A stretch of DNA of 64,000 bases from Euphorbia lathyris. Taxonomy: Eukaryota > Streptophyta > Magnoliopsida > Malpighiales > Euphorbiaceae. This document shows, in pieces, positions 11,406 through 22,797 of this stretch (position 1 is its first letter; each line of letters starts with the position of its first letter). The translations under genes and the position numbers were made by a program. Where the stretch lies: assembly GCF_963576675.1 (NCBI RefSeq), contig NC_088913.1:74709001-74773000 (forward strand), given 5' to 3'. The notes under the pieces were generated by a model. It ran no database searches and was not told where the DNA came from. It saw only the letters and a program-made list of their open reading frames with translations.

Positions 11406-11882
11406 TTAGCCAGAGATGTCAATTGCCTTAACATCTGGTTTCTTAACTTCCTCTTTAGGCACTGTAACTGTCAGAACTCCATTCTCCATACTCGCCTTTA
11501 CCTCATCAACCTTTGCATTTTCCGGCAGCCTGAACCGCCTCAAGAATTTTCCACTGGATCTTTCAACTCTATGCCATTTATCATTCTTTTCTTCTTTATC
11601 TCTGCTTCTCTCTCCACTTATCTGTAAAACCTGACCTTCTTCAACCTCCACTTTCACTTCTTCTTTCTTCAATCCTGGAAGATCTGCTTTGAATACGTGG
11701 GCCTCCGGTGTCTCCTTCCAGTCTATTCTTGTGTTTGCAAACGCCGTTGTTTCGTTCGATAGCTCCGATCGAGGGACTAGGGAGGCCATAGGGAAATCCT
11801 GGAAGGGATCCCAGACGTCGAGAGAGAATGGGTCGAAGATGTTGCTTCTCCGGCCGCCGAAGATGCTCGGAATGATAGACAT
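11406..11882 (-). CDS. Class I cytosolic small heat-shock protein, sHSP-1
   Basis: 158 codons, a typical length for a plant class I (17.5-18 kDa) sHSP, an ATP-independent holdase that forms large oligomers in the cytosol. The N-terminal arm starts [20 protein letters not shown]. The alpha-crystallin domain spans about residues 52-143, with consensus I as P120, 14 residues, then G135-V-L. The C-terminal I-x-I motif is IDI (154-156), which docks into neighbouring subunits. It has no intron, as usual for this family. The start is the only Met with the class I arm, about 93 bp below a TATAAATA. The gene is nearly identical to sHSP-3 and about 92 percent identical in protein to sHSP-2. A host gene, apparently intact. 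Confidence 0.95.
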   Translation of the reverse strand: MSIIPSIFGGRRSNIFDPFSLDVWDPFQDFPMASLVPRSELSNETTAFANTRIDWKETPEAHVFKADLPGLKKEEVKVEVEEGQVLQISGERSRDKEEKNDKWHRVERSSGKFLRRFRLPENAKVDEVKASMENGVLTVTVPKEEVKKPDVKAIDISG

Positions 11883-11974
11883 TTTGATTTCCTAATTAAT
11901 TGGATGCTGAAAATGGATACTTTGTTGATCTCTGATTTTCTTCTTTGGTTTGGAGAGTAGAGATAGGAAAGAGG

Positions 11975-12084
11975 TATTTATAGGAAACCGAAGGAGATGG
12001 AGGATTTCGATAAGATTTACTGGGAGAGAGTTCTTGATGCTTCAAGAAGAAGGAGATACCCGATCTCTCTGGAATGTGGAAGAA
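11975..12084 (-). promoter_or_regulatory. Heat-shock promoter of sHSP-1
   Basis: TATAAATA on the minus strand at 11975-11982. A perfect HSE core CTTCAAGAAG (nTTCnnGAAn) lies at 12040-12049, with further GAA units (GGAATGTGGAAGAAA) to about 12084. This is the arrangement bound by plant heat-stress transcription factors. The distal HSE is weaker than in sHSP-2 and sHSP-3 because TTCTCGAA reads CTCTGGAA here. Confidence 0.8.
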
Positions 12085-12139
12085 ATAACGACTACATACA
12101 CATGAATAAATGGGCTTTCTTTTGAAGAGTAAATGGCCT

Positions 12140-12592
12140 TTAGCCCTTGATACTACCATTTTTTTTGTTTTTTCCGCTCTATGATTTTTGGAGAAATATC
12201 AATTTAGACTCTACGTATAAAATAGCATCAATGTACGTTTAACGTTTAAAAAATGGTATCAATTTAGGCTCCACGTACAAAATAACTCTAATATAGACTT
12301 AACATTTAAAAAATGATACAAATTTAAGTTTCGATAACGGATTATTATTACTCTGTTTAGTTCTGTCCTTGATAACGGAACGAAACACGTCATTAATATT
12401 ACTCTGTCTGTCAATTGTACATGAATGGAGAAATTAGAACTTAACGGAGTAATAAGAATAACGTGTCCAATCCGTTATCCAGCCTTAAATTGATACTATT
12501 TTGTAAACGTTATGCCTATATTGGTACTATTTTGTACGTGGAGTCTAAATTTATACTTCTTCAATAACCATATGTCTATTTTGGTACATTAT
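12140..12592. mobile_element. Foldback MITE upstream of sHSP-1
   Basis: Long inverted arms: the left arm holds AATTTAGACTCTACGTATAA and the right arm its complement (TTGTACGTGGAGTCTAAATT). Copies or pieces recur at 16511-16602 and 51483-51685. The centre is AT-rich with no coding capacity. Confidence 0.7.
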
Positions 12593-12599
12593 CTTTATA

Positions 12600-12945
12600 T
12601 TATAGAGAAATTTACATATAAATTTACATATAAATTCACTTTTAAAAAAAGTATCTGCAACTATATCAAATCATAATTTTGAATTATCTCAAACTCAAAA
12701 AATCATGAGTTTTAATCTATTTTAAGAATTAAATTTTATAAATTAGGAGTTTAGAATATATTGTCTAAGATTTAGAATATATAAATTGGAGTTTAAATTT
12801 TTTAAATTTAAATATAAAAACATACTTTATTTATTAGATATAGAAAATAATAACATATTTAAAATTATAGTTAAAAATCTGATTTATTTATAATTTTATA
12901 ATAAATTATGATATTCATGTAGAAAACTATTTTTTAATCTTCTAC
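12600..12945. repeat. AT-rich dispersed repeat copy
   Basis: Same family as 45-588 (CATAATTTTGAATTATCTCA, GGAGTTTAGAATATATTGTC). Its duplicate lies at 16615-16955, inside LINE-B. Confidence 0.7.
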
Positions 12946-13030
12946 CATTCATAGGAAAAAAAGGATCTTATATCCTAAATTTTCATATTTTTATACATTA
13001 CCTTTTTACTAATAATAATTTTACCTATTT

Positions 13031-13081
13031 AAAAGATGTTCAAACTATCTCTTACCAAAAAAAAAAGATGTTCAAACTATC
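13031..13081 (+). repeat. Duplicated target with a 13-bp LINE-tail-like insert
   Basis: AAAAGATGTTCAAACTATC (19 bp) occurs at 13031-13049 and 13063-13081 around the insert TCTTACCAAAAAA. The intact site at about 17031 has one copy. The insert resembles the extreme 3' end of LINE-B (TACCAAAAAAAAAA on the minus strand). Confidence 0.6.
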
Positions 13082-13103
13082 AATTCCTTTTTTTTTTGGT
13101 AGA

Positions 13104-14347
13104 AAAGGAAAGGAAAAACGAATAAAAAACAAACCACACAGGGATTAGCATAGGGAAGCTAACCCCAATCCTGTCTTCTAAGAGAAGAGGAGAGAGAGAG
13201 AGATAGGGGGGACGGTAAGGGTAGAAACGCCTAAACACCCCCTCATGGCCAACCGCCGCCAAGTGATCCGCAACACGGTTCTGCTCTCTAAAAATGTGAC
13301 TGAACTCAACAAACTCAAACGAGGAGCTAAGCCTTTTAATAGCTCTGATAAGGTTGCGACTATTCAGACCCATAACATGATTATCTAAAATCATATTGAT
13401 GGCCTCCATGTTGTCCGACTCCACCAAAAGCTTCTTAAACCCCAGCCTTTTAGCAAGATGGATACCAGAAAGAATGCCCCAGAGATCCGCTGAGAAGGAA
13501 GAACCCAACCCCAAATTCTGGGTAAACCCAGAAATCCAGGCGCCTCCCCGGATCTCTAAGAACCCCTCCGGCAGCAATCTTACCATTACTGAGACAGGAT
13601 CCATCAGTATTCAGCTTCACAACCCCCTCTCTTAGCCTGCTCCAACTCACGAGGCGAACATCACTACGCTGAGAAGATCTGGCAAGGGGCTCTCCTCTGA
13701 AGCTATCAATAATAGAGGCGAGTTTCTTAGAGAAGAACTCAGCTAAGTTTGGAACAAGCACAGCTTTATTACCAAAAATCTCCTCGTTCCTCCATTTCCA
13801 AACTTGGTGACATATAATGGCAAAGAAAATGTCCCCATACTCCATATAACTCAGTAACTTACCACTAATACCATGAGAGAACCAGTCGTCCCCAGAATGG
13901 CCCATAAAGGAAGAGAAAAAATGTTGGGGGAGAATTTTCTTCCAAACCTCTTTACTCTTAGGGCAATCCCTAAGAGCATGGCACAAAGATTCAACATGGC
14001 CTCTACATCTCCCGCAAGCTCCAGAATTCGCCAAATGCCTTCTATGCTATCCGCGTTAGTGAGTAACCTGTCCTTAACACCCAGCCACAAGAAGCTCCTA
14101 ATATGGTAGGGGACTTTGAGGGCCCAAATGGTCTTCCAAATATCCGAGGGACGATCGGACCTAGAGAGGGAAAGAGCTTTAAAGGCAGATTTGCAAGAAT
14201 AAACTCCATTGTTAGTTAGCGCCCAGCAATGCCTATCTTCGTCTTCCTCTTGGTTACTCACCTTCACTCCCCGAATTCTAAGGAGAGTCTCAAGGCTAAA
14301 GAAAGTATCAAACTTAGGCTAGATCCAGTCCCCTTCAGAGTCCACTA
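13104..14347 (-). pseudogene. LINE-B zf-RVT and RNase H region
   Basis: Three overlapping frames form one order. 14267-13851 has zf-RVT sequence (CWALTNNGVYSCKSAF, VPYHIRSFLWLGVKDRLLTN). 14034-13450 has CGRCRGHVESLCHALRDC and the RNase H start VVKLNTDGSCLSNGKIAAGG. 13604-13080 has LWGILSGIHLAKRLGFKKLL, LVESDNMEAINMIL and FSHIFREQNRVADHLAAVGH. Each change of frame is a single small indel. It joins the RT part through the G-run at 14383-14409. Confidence 0.85.
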
Positions 14348-16510
14348 CATCGGCAATCCTCCAGTTACGGATATCTCCGGGCGGGGGGGGGGGGGGGGGG
14401 GGGGGGGGGAAGTACACACATCCACTAAAGGTTTATCCCCAATCCAGGTGTCGAGCCAGAAGCTAATGGACTTACCATTACCCACCTCCAGACCAACCCC
14501 CGAGCAGAACTCAGCAAACACGGCGCTAAGCCCTTTCCAGAGGAAGGAGCAATTGACAACTCTCTCCTTAGGGCCCCCGAAGATCTTATCTTTCTGATAC
14601 TTGCCACGAAGAAGGCGAACCCAGAGAGAGGATGGGCATTGCCACATACGCTAAAGGAGTTTCATTAATAAAACCTTATTATTGTCTTTAGCTCTCCTAA
14701 TGCCCAAACCACCTGAATCTTTGGGCTGACAAACCTCACTCCAAGGCACCAGATGGATCTTTCTCCCCTCCGCAGCTTCCCCCCACAGGAATCTCCGGTT
14801 AATCTTATCAAGATCATTGAGCACAGGATCCGGAAGCTTACAAGCCTGCATAATGTGGTTGGGAGCTACGCAATTCACAGACTGAATTAAAGTCAGGCGA
14901 CCAGCGAGGGACAGAGTCTTGGCTTTCCACGTGGCACACTTCGTATTGGCTTTGTCCAAAGTATCTTTAAAGGAAACTTTAGACACCCTCTCACTGTGGA
15001 GGGGAATACCCAAATACTTCCCAAGAGAGTTAGTAAGAGGAATACCAGACAAATCACTTAACGTTTTGCACATCCTCGGATTCATGTTCTTAGAGCACAT
15101 CATCCTAGATTTCTGGATATTAAGTCTCTGACCAGAGGCCGAACAAAAACAATCCAGGATATTCATAATGACACTCAACTGCTCCTCATTACCTTCAAGA
15201 AAGATAAGGACATCGTCTGCAAAGAATAAGTGAGTCACCTGGGGACAGAAGTTATTAATGGCCACAGGGTGGAAGCTTCCAATATCAATGGCATCTTGGA
15301 TCAGGTGGGAAAGCCTCTCCATGGCAATAACGAAGAGGAAGGGACTCATAGGATCACCCTGATGGATGCCCCGGCCCAGCGAGAACTCCTCCGACATATC
15401 CCCATTCACCATAACTTGAAACACAGGAGAGGAGATACAAACCTTAATAAGCTTTCTCCAACTGTCCGGGATCCTAGCTCTCTCCAGACTCTCCACCAGG
15501 AAATTCCAGTTGATACGATCATAGGCCTTCTCCAAATCCAGCTTTAGAGCCACAATGCCTTTCTTCCCTTTCCTGATCTTCATTGTGTGCACCATTTCTT
15601 GGGCAATCACCACATTATCCATCATTTGTCTACCGGGTACAAAACTACCCTGATTCTGACAAATGATCTCCGAAAGAAAGCCCCGGATTCTATTAGCCAC
15701 AATCTTTGTAACCGTCTTAAAAAGAACATTACAAAGACTGATGGGTCTCATATGCAAAAAGGAGGTGGGTTTATCAATTTTAGGAATAAGAACCAGGAGA
15801 GTTCTATTAACCAGCTCAATATCCTTCGAACCATTGAACACTCCTATGATAAACTCATAGATGCCCTCCTTCACAACATCCCAATGCTTATGGTAGAAAC
15901 CAGCGGGAAGACCATCAATCCCCGGAGCTTTAGACGCCCCAATGCTGAAGATGGCATGGTCAATCTCTTTCCGAGAAATAGGAAGGAAGGAACTCTGCCT
16001 GATATCCTCACTGATCAAAGGAAAGGTAGCAACAGAGTGAGCCCTCTCCAGCTGGACAGGTTCTTCTTTGCACAGATCCTTATAGAACTCCAGAGCCAAG
16101 TTCCGAATTACCTCATCTTCATACACCCACTCCCCATTAGAATCCTTAATGGCCTCAATCCTATTCCTCTGCCTTCTGATCATAGTAGCCAGATGGAAGC
16201 ACCTAGTATTATGATCCCCATCTCTAATCCAGGATTTCCTAGATTTCTGAAACCAGAGAAGCTCCTCCTGCCTAAGCACAGCTTCCAGGTCCTTCTGAAG
16301 GGTTCGGAGGAGGCCATCCAAACTATGGTCAAACCTCACCTCCAACCTGCATTGAATGCCCTCCATCCTGTTTAACAACTTATTCTTTCTTCTAATAATA
16401 TGCCCAAAGACAGTCTTATTCCATCCCAGCACATTATTCCTGAAACCTTCAGCAGCTTGCAGAACATTTGAATGAGGCTTCCAATTCTCTTGAACGAATT
16501 CCTTGAACAT
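14345..16510 (-). pseudogene. LINE-B reverse transcriptase
   Basis: The frame 16510-14651 (619 codons) is intact. It carries the pre-RT signature RDGDHNTRCFHLATMIRRQR, the RT motifs ASKAPGIDGLPAGFY, MRPISLCNVLFKTVTKIVAN, NQGSFVPGRQMMDN, LKLDLEKAYDRINW, GIHQGDPMSPFLFVIAMERL and the catalytic FFADDVLIF near 15205-15231, then the thumb. A single TAG at 14648-14650 separates it from the same frame continuing to 14345. Its Met at 16510 is an internal codon of ORF2. The upstream neighbour in the protein is the endonuclease now lying at 17678-18422. Confidence 0.92.
14383..14409. repeat. Homopolymer run of 27 G
   Basis: Twenty-seven consecutive G on the plus strand, preceded by GGGC. On the LINE-B strand it is poly-C, read as polyproline. 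It interrupts the RT-to-zf-RVT linker, and the reading frame changes close by. Confidence 0.95.
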
Positions 16511-17677
16511 TTGTAAACGTTATGCCTATATTGGTACTATTTTGTACGTGGAGTCTAAATTGATACTTCTCCAATAACCATATGTCTATTTTGGTACATT
16601 ATCTCTCTATTATAGAGAAATTTACATATAAATTCACTTTTAAAAAAAGTATCTGCAACTATATCAAATCATAATTTTGAATTATCTCAAACTCATAAAA
16701 TCATGAGTTTTAATCTATTTTAAGAATTATATTTTATAAATTAGGAGTTTAGAATATATTGTCTAAGATTTAGAATATATAAATTGGAGTTTAAATTTTT
16801 TAAATTTAAATATAAAAACATACTTTATTTATTAGATATAGAAAATAATAACATATTTAAAATTATAGTTAATAATCTAATTTATTTGTAATTTTATAAT
16901 AAATTATGATATTCATGTGGGAAACTATTTTTTAATCTTCTACCATTCATAGGAAAAAAAGGATCTTATATCCTAAATTTTCATATTTTTATACATTACC
17001 TTTTTACTAATAATAATTTTACCTATTTAAAAGATGTTCAAACTATCAATTTCAAATATTAAACAACACGATATTAAAAATTTATCTAACAACTCATTTA
17101 ACTTAATAAACGTAATTATATAAAATATGTCGATCATAACTTTGACAAAGTAAGTTCATTCAATGGTGGAAAAAACAAAGTAAGCATAGCCTAACCCATA
17201 GGACAAGTTATAATCTATTTTACCATTTCTAATACATATCTCGTTATATATATCCTTACTTTTGTGGTAAACAAAGTATATTTATATTGTAGTCTTCACA
17301 CATAGATCTGAAATATGACGAATCCTAATTTTAACAAGGCTGCGTATTATCCGAGTTTCCTCTCTTTTTCTCCCTCAATCCTCCACGTCTTCTCTGCCCA
17401 TTGCTCCATTCTTCTCAATCCTAACGCCTTACTCCATTCTTCTCGATCAAGGAATAACAAATTTAGGTCGTGAACTATGTTACTCCTAATCGAAACTCCC
17501 GACCTTTCGCCTCCGGAAACCCCCTAAGGCCCTTCATCTTCAATCACTGTGTTAGTCGGGCTATAGTGGCCTAATTGATCGATCAACGCCTCAACTCTAG
17601 CTTTTATGGGGAGGTTGGAAAGGCAACAAGGGAGCTTAAGTTCAACAGACAACGACCATGTTTGGTAAAGAGCTTAG
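16511..17677. repeat. Copy of LINE-B's own empty target site inside LINE-B
   Basis: 16511-17052 repeats 12501-13049 (about 97 percent alike). 17054-17677 repeats about 20648-21284 (about 99 percent alike). In the outer copies LINE-B separates these two halves. Here they are joined at CAATTTCAAATATT, the undisturbed insertion point. The piece begins inside the 12140-12592 MITE and ends in CATGTTTGGTAAAGAGCTT. No target duplication surrounds it and at most one LINE base is in doubt. It holds part of the MITE, the AT-rich repeat and a pyrimidine-rich stretch at 17340-17560, with no gene. Confidence 0.88.
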
Positions 17678-18422
17678 GATGGGACTCCCAAGCCAACTGG
17701 TACCGAAACGGTCTCATACCCCTAGGACGATTGCCTCTCAGAAGTCTAAACAAAATGGGACAATGATCCGAATGACGGAACGGGAGATTTAAGACAGAAC
17801 TCTCCAGAAAAGAAGTCTGGGCAGACACATTAGCATAGACCTTGTCCAAACGAACAAAGGTACTATTACGTTTCCAAGTGAATCTGTGACCAGAAGCCCC
17901 CAGATCGGAAAGCCCACATAAATCCATATTATTCTTATGGTGGAGGCAACGATTAACATAATGATTGGAACCCCCTCTCTGGTCACTCATAAAGGCGATA
18001 TCATTAAAGTCACCCGTAACAAACCAGGGTTCGGAGATGCTGACACTCATAGAAAAGAAAACCTCCCAAAGCCGTTTTCGATTCGCTAAGATAGGGCCAG
18101 CATACACAAGGGTAAACAAGAAGAATTTATTACCAGAAATGCTCACTTTACAGTGAATGAACTGCTTATCGATATTAATAACATCAAAATGAATCCGCTC
18201 TGGCCTCCAGAAAAGCCAGATCCCACCAGCCCGGCTAGTTGCCTCCGATCTAACACACCTCCAGTTCTTAAACTTGTTAACCACCTCATCTGCTTTCTCT
18301 CCACTAATCTTAGTTTCCAGTAAAGCAAAACACGAAGGGTTAAACTATTTAATAAGATCAAAAATATGGATACGGGTAGCTTTGCTAGCCGCTCCCCTAA
18401 CATTCCAACACAACAAATCCAT
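17678..18422 (-). pseudogene. LINE-B endonuclease (ORF2 start)
   Basis: ORF2 starts at ATG 18422-18420, 32 bp after the end of ORF1, with the apurinic-like endonuclease opening MDLLCWNVRGAASKATR. A TAG near 18346 interrupts it, and the same frame then runs through KFKNWRCVRSEATSRAGGIW, WFVTGDFNDIAFMSDQRGGS, GHRFTWKRNS, RLDKVYAN and the catalytic SDHCPILF. It ends at QLAWESHP where the 1167-bp insertion begins. This enzyme nicks the target to prime reverse transcription. Confidence 0.9.
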
Positions 18423-18453
18423 CGAAAGGAGGAAACTGACCACGCCAACCAAC

Positions 18454-20642
18454 CTAAGCCAGGTATTTACTAGGGGCCCCTGAGAGCCTCATCGAGGTAC
18501 CCGCAGGTCCCCTTTTCTCTGAATGAGCCAAAGAACTCTGGATACTCTTTTGTTTACCCTTTGGTTTTTTCAAGCTATGTTTAATAACCCCTATTGATTT
18601 CCCAATCCCAGGATCACCACTAAGAATAGGAATACTAACCTCATTATTCTCCTTCATATTTCGGGCCACTATAGCCAGGGAACCCCCTTTAGCTTCATTT
18701 TTGGAATCAAAGAGGGGGTTAACAGAGTCAACCACTAACTCAGAAGGCTCAACGGACTCCAAACCCGGTATGATGTGCTCCATATGCTCACCACCCTGGG
18801 TAGGCACATGAACGTCCTCAATAGACAAGGCATCAAACCTAGATCCAGACCTAAGAGCGGAGCTGGATCCAGCCTCCTCCCTAGCTTTGGAGATAGGCTT
18901 CTCCTTCCCACCAGGACCAGCAATAGGTTTAGAAAGAGAGGATTTTCCCTTACTGTTGATATCAGGAGGAAGATTCTGTACAATAGGAGGTTGAGTTCTA
19001 CGACGAGCAGTCCTTTTAGCCAGCATCCAGGGTCCGAAGTTCCCTCCATTCCCTTGGTTTCCAACAGAAACACTCCTACTCTCCACAACAGTCTCCTTCA
19101 AAATATTTTCCCTTTTGGGGCAACCTTCTTGAGAATGACCATATATACCACATTCATAACAAATGTTATGTAAGCCTTCATATTCGATAAAGAAAACCTT
19201 ATTCTGAACACAAAATTTGGATAATAAGGGTTTCGCAAGATCAACATCCACACAAACCTTAGCAAACTTGCCCCTAATGGCACCAATAGTAGTTTTGTCC
19301 ACATGGTGGACCTTCCCAACCATACCTCCTATTTTACTGAGAAATTTCTCACTGTAATACTCAATGGGAAGGCCCGGAAACCTAACCCAAGTCAATATCC
19401 TGTTCACCGTAGAATCATGAGGGTTAAAATTAGGCACCCAAGGCCGTAAAGCCAAAACATGGTTAGATATAATATACGGGCCCCCCTTTATCACAGTATT
19501 ATAATCCTAAACTTTGGTAAACTTAATGACATAGTAATCATTCTCAAGGTCAGTAATACTGACTTTCCCTTTCCTAGCCCACTGGGCTTGAATCCTCTGG
19601 GCAAAATAATTGAAGCTAATCCTCTTCCCCAGCACCTTCACTATCAAAGACACTCTCCACTTCTCTCTGAGTTCACACTTCTCTTCTGAGGACAGTCTAA
19701 TAACCGCACACAGAGGATCATCCTGGGCACCCTCCTCCTCGTCAGAATCAGAAAACAGATCCGCCGAGTCCCCTACCGTCTCCACTTCCTCTAAACAAGG
19801 CTCCTCCTCAACCACCCCCATAACCGTGTCTTTCCAAGACCATTTACCTATCCCGTTAACCCCCATAACAGTCCTGGGAGAAGCCTCATCCCCCTGTCTC
19901 TGAACCTCATTCCCAGCCCTTGAAGGGCTCTGACTCGAGGCAATAAGCCCCCCAATAGCTGCCCCAGCCAGCCCAGCACTGATCGGGATAAAACAATGAC
20001 CGCCAGGCACCGTGCCGGAAATCCCAGGCCCACGCCCAGCCCCAACGTCGGCCGAATTAGAATAGTGCCCGAAGCCGTTGGCCAGAATGCCGGGCGCCGC
20101 ACAAGGGGCAGGCGGCATCTTGCCTACCATGCCATCCGGGACGGTGGGGATCAAGGCACGGGGAACATCCCATGCCGCTCCCGAGCGTCCATCCCCCGAC
20201 TTGCCGCACACCTCTCCAACCGCTACCGATCGCCCAGCCCCCGACTCGCCGTCAGAACCCCAAGGATGCCCCCCCTCGGCACCCGTCCGCCCAGCAAACC
20301 CTAACTTACCAACACCGCCCCCTTCTGCGAGATCCCACCATTCCTTGTTTCCAACCGCACCCTCGCCTCCCAAACCCGAGGCCAGATCCGGCCAACCCCC
20401 CCAAACCAACCGATCTATCCCTCTCCGTCGATCTCTCCCGGATCCTATCCCCACTACCCCGCCTTTCACCTCTCGAGCCAGCCGAAGCCTCCTCTCCCGT
20501 CATGCACCCATCCCCCGGACCCCGATCCACCCCCAGTGCCGTCACTGCCCCCCCGATCCCTTGGCCCCTGCCCCAAGCGGCCGCCAAACCCCTCCCTCGC
20601 CTTACCCGTCGCCCTAGCCTTGCTCTCCATCTCTTTCGCCAT
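18454..20642 (-). pseudogene. LINE-B ORF1 (DUF4283 and zinc knuckle protein)
   Basis: Starts MAKEMESKARATGKAREGFG at 20642. A frameshift near 20470 moves it into the frame read to 18454, and one TAG lies at 19507-19509 (ITKV-stop-DYNT context). The N-terminal half is Gly/Ala-rich and GC-rich. A DUF4283-type domain spans about 19680-19220 (LIVKVLGKRISFNYF, RILTWVRFPGLPIEYYSEKF, FAKVCVDVDLAKPLLSKF). The zinc knuckle is CYECGIYGHSQEGC. ORF1 proteins of plant L1 elements bind the element RNA. Proline-rich frames on the plus strand here are antisense shadows. Confidence 0.85.
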
Positions 20643-20648
20643 TATCTT

Positions 20649-21285
20649 AAATATTAAACAACACGATATTAAACAACACGATATTAAAAATTTATCTAAC
20701 AACTCATTTAACTTAATAAACGTAATTATATAAAATATGTCGATCATAACTTTGACAAAGTAAGTTCATTCAATGGTGGAAAAAACAAAGTAAGCATAGC
20801 CTAACCCATAGGACAAGTTATAATATATTTTACCATTTCTAATACATATCTCGTTATATATATCCTTACTTTTGTGGTAAACAAAGTATATTTATATTGT
20901 AGTCTTCACACATAGATCTGAAATATGACGAATCCTAATTTTAACAAGGCTGCGTATTATCCGAGTTTCCTCTCTTTTTCTCCCTCAATCCTCCACGTCT
21001 TCTCTGCCCATTGCTCCATTCTTCTCAATCCTAACGCCTTACTCTATTCTTCTCGATCAAGGAATAACAAATTTAGGCCGTGAACTATGTTACTCCTAAT
21101 CGAAACTCCCGACCTTTCGCCTCCGGAAACCCCCTAAGGCCCTTCATCTTCAATCACTGTGTTAGTCGCGCTATAGTGGCCTAATTGATCGATCAACGCC
21201 TCAACTCTAGCTTTTATGGGGAGGTTGGAAAGGCAACAAGGGAGCTTAAGTTCAACAGACAACGACCATGTTTGGTAAAGAGCTT
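20649..21285. repeat. Right-hand flank of LINE-B, duplicated at 17054-17677
   Basis: The original flank next to the LINE 5' end. It differs from the inner copy by a handful of substitutions and a 15-bp tandem repeat of ATTAAACAACACGAT. It includes a pyrimidine-rich stretch but no recognisable ORF. Confidence 0.85.
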
Positions 21286-22789
21286 TTTGAAGTAAAATTA
21301 GTGGTTTTAGTCACTTTAGAAGTTTTGATTAGTCAAACTTCTAATAGTGGTGTTTGGTGAAGAGAAGTTTGAAAGAGCTTATTGGCTTTAAAAAACTAAT
21401 TTTGGAAAAGTTGGTTTTATGAATTTTTTCAATTAGCTTATTACTTTATCTCATTTTAAGGATATTTTTTACTCCTAATTACTGCTTTTAACCCCAAATA
21501 AAAACTTTATCATGTTTTTATTGTTATTTTAACAAAAAACTATTATCAATCAACTAAGTTTTAACAAACAAATTTGCACAATCAGCTAATCAGATCAGGT
21601 AAAAAAAAGCAATCAGTTATCAGCTAACTGCTATTAACCAGACTGGGCCAATATCAATTTCTATAACTGTCAACATTAGGAATAAAAGATCATCTTGCAT
21701 TACATAGGCAAATATGACTTTTAAGATTCTCAATTCCAAAACTTCCGTTGAGAGCAACGAACCCTTTTAAGTTATCTTTTGAAATTCTGTCAGGTGGAAG
21801 TGATCATCCATGATTTTGCCTTATCTTTTTTCTCGAGTTATATCATTCAAGATAGTCTTCGTCTGCGAATCGCGCGCATGAAAACACATTTTTCACAATC
21901 ACATTATTTCTCACTCTCTCTCTGATTTTTGACTTGGTGTTGCAGTATTGAACACACAAAACAATCTGATTCTCTGAATATTAACCACTTATCGACCGTC
22001 AACCCCTATGGGCATCAATCGACCGTCATCCCCATTAGACATCAATCAGCCATCACACCAACTCTAGTCATCATCACTTGAATTTTATTATTAATTTCTG
22101 GTTTGTATTTATTTTTGGATTATGTTAATTTTTAAAATTCTCTATTCTATCCCCTATCTTTGATCCTCTTTTTGGTAATCTCTCCCTTTATCTTAGTTCC
22201 TTCTTACTAATAAGCTCATTGGTTTGTCTCCCATTGTTAATTTGTAAGAATCCCTTAAATAATTAGATAACTATAACTAGGCCTTGCTTGGAAGTTTTAA
22301 AGTGAAGTTTCATAACGAGACTTTGCTCAACAATTTGTAGTGCCTGATATTTTCTTATTTTGTTATGTATTTGCCTATTATAGGAGTGGCAACAGTGCAG
22401 AGCGAAGACGGAAATGTCTTTCCTATTCCGTTTTCAATGTTTATGGGAAAGATTTTGGAGAATCCATGATAAATAATTCCGGAATTTTTTCATCCACATC
22501 CCTTCTCCATACGGATTTCTACGGGTAACGATAAATCTCAATGTCCAATAAAATAATATTAATTTAAAAATATATTACACAGAAATTTGATTACCACATT
22601 ATAAAAAAGTAACCATTATATGAAAGAGCTACTAATGGATTTATGTTACTTTATTTAGTCTGTAAATAAAATAAGGACTAGAAATTATAATAGCCATGAT
22701 ATGTTTAATTTAACAGGTTCAATAAAATAAAGATTAGAATAATAGCTCTGATATATAAATAAAATGAATTTAATTTAACTAATTGAATT
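21262..22789. other. Spacer with a MITE-like segment, no gene seen
   Basis: About 21268-21655 looks like a degraded MITE: it starts CATGTTTGGTAAAGAGCTTT and ends in AATCAGTTATCAGCTAACTG words. The rest is AT-rich single-copy-looking sequence. A 62-codon frame at 22340-22528 has no domain I recognise and is probably chance. Confidence 0.5.
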
Positions 22790-22797
22790 GTATGGCA

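Larger units (their letters stand above)
13082..20648 (-). mobile_element. LINE-B: near full-length L1-type LINE, interrupted
   Basis: A minus-strand LINE with ORF1 (start at 20642), ORF2 endonuclease (start at 18422), RT, zf-RVT, RNase H and a T-run at 13086-13095 representing the A-tail. It is broken at codon precision between 16510 and 17678 by 1167 bp of foreign sequence. Endonuclease part ...QLAWESHP and RT part MFKEFVQENW would be contiguous without it. Comparison with the empty site inside the interruption shows that the LINE sits between CAATTTC and AAATATT with no evident target duplication. Several stops and frameshifts show it is inactive. Confidence 0.9.

Noticed and set aside
11416..11895. 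Plus-strand frames opposite sHSP-1 (and the matching ones at 23849 and 52603)
   Set aside because: Shadows of the well-supported minus-strand sHSP genes.
15587..16375. 262-codon plus-strand frame
   Set aside because: Antisense to the LINE-B reverse transcriptase, whose RT motifs on the minus strand are unambiguous.
20078..20657. Proline-rich plus-strand frames
   Set aside because: Antisense shadows of the GC-rich, Gly/Ala-rich start of LINE-B ORF1.
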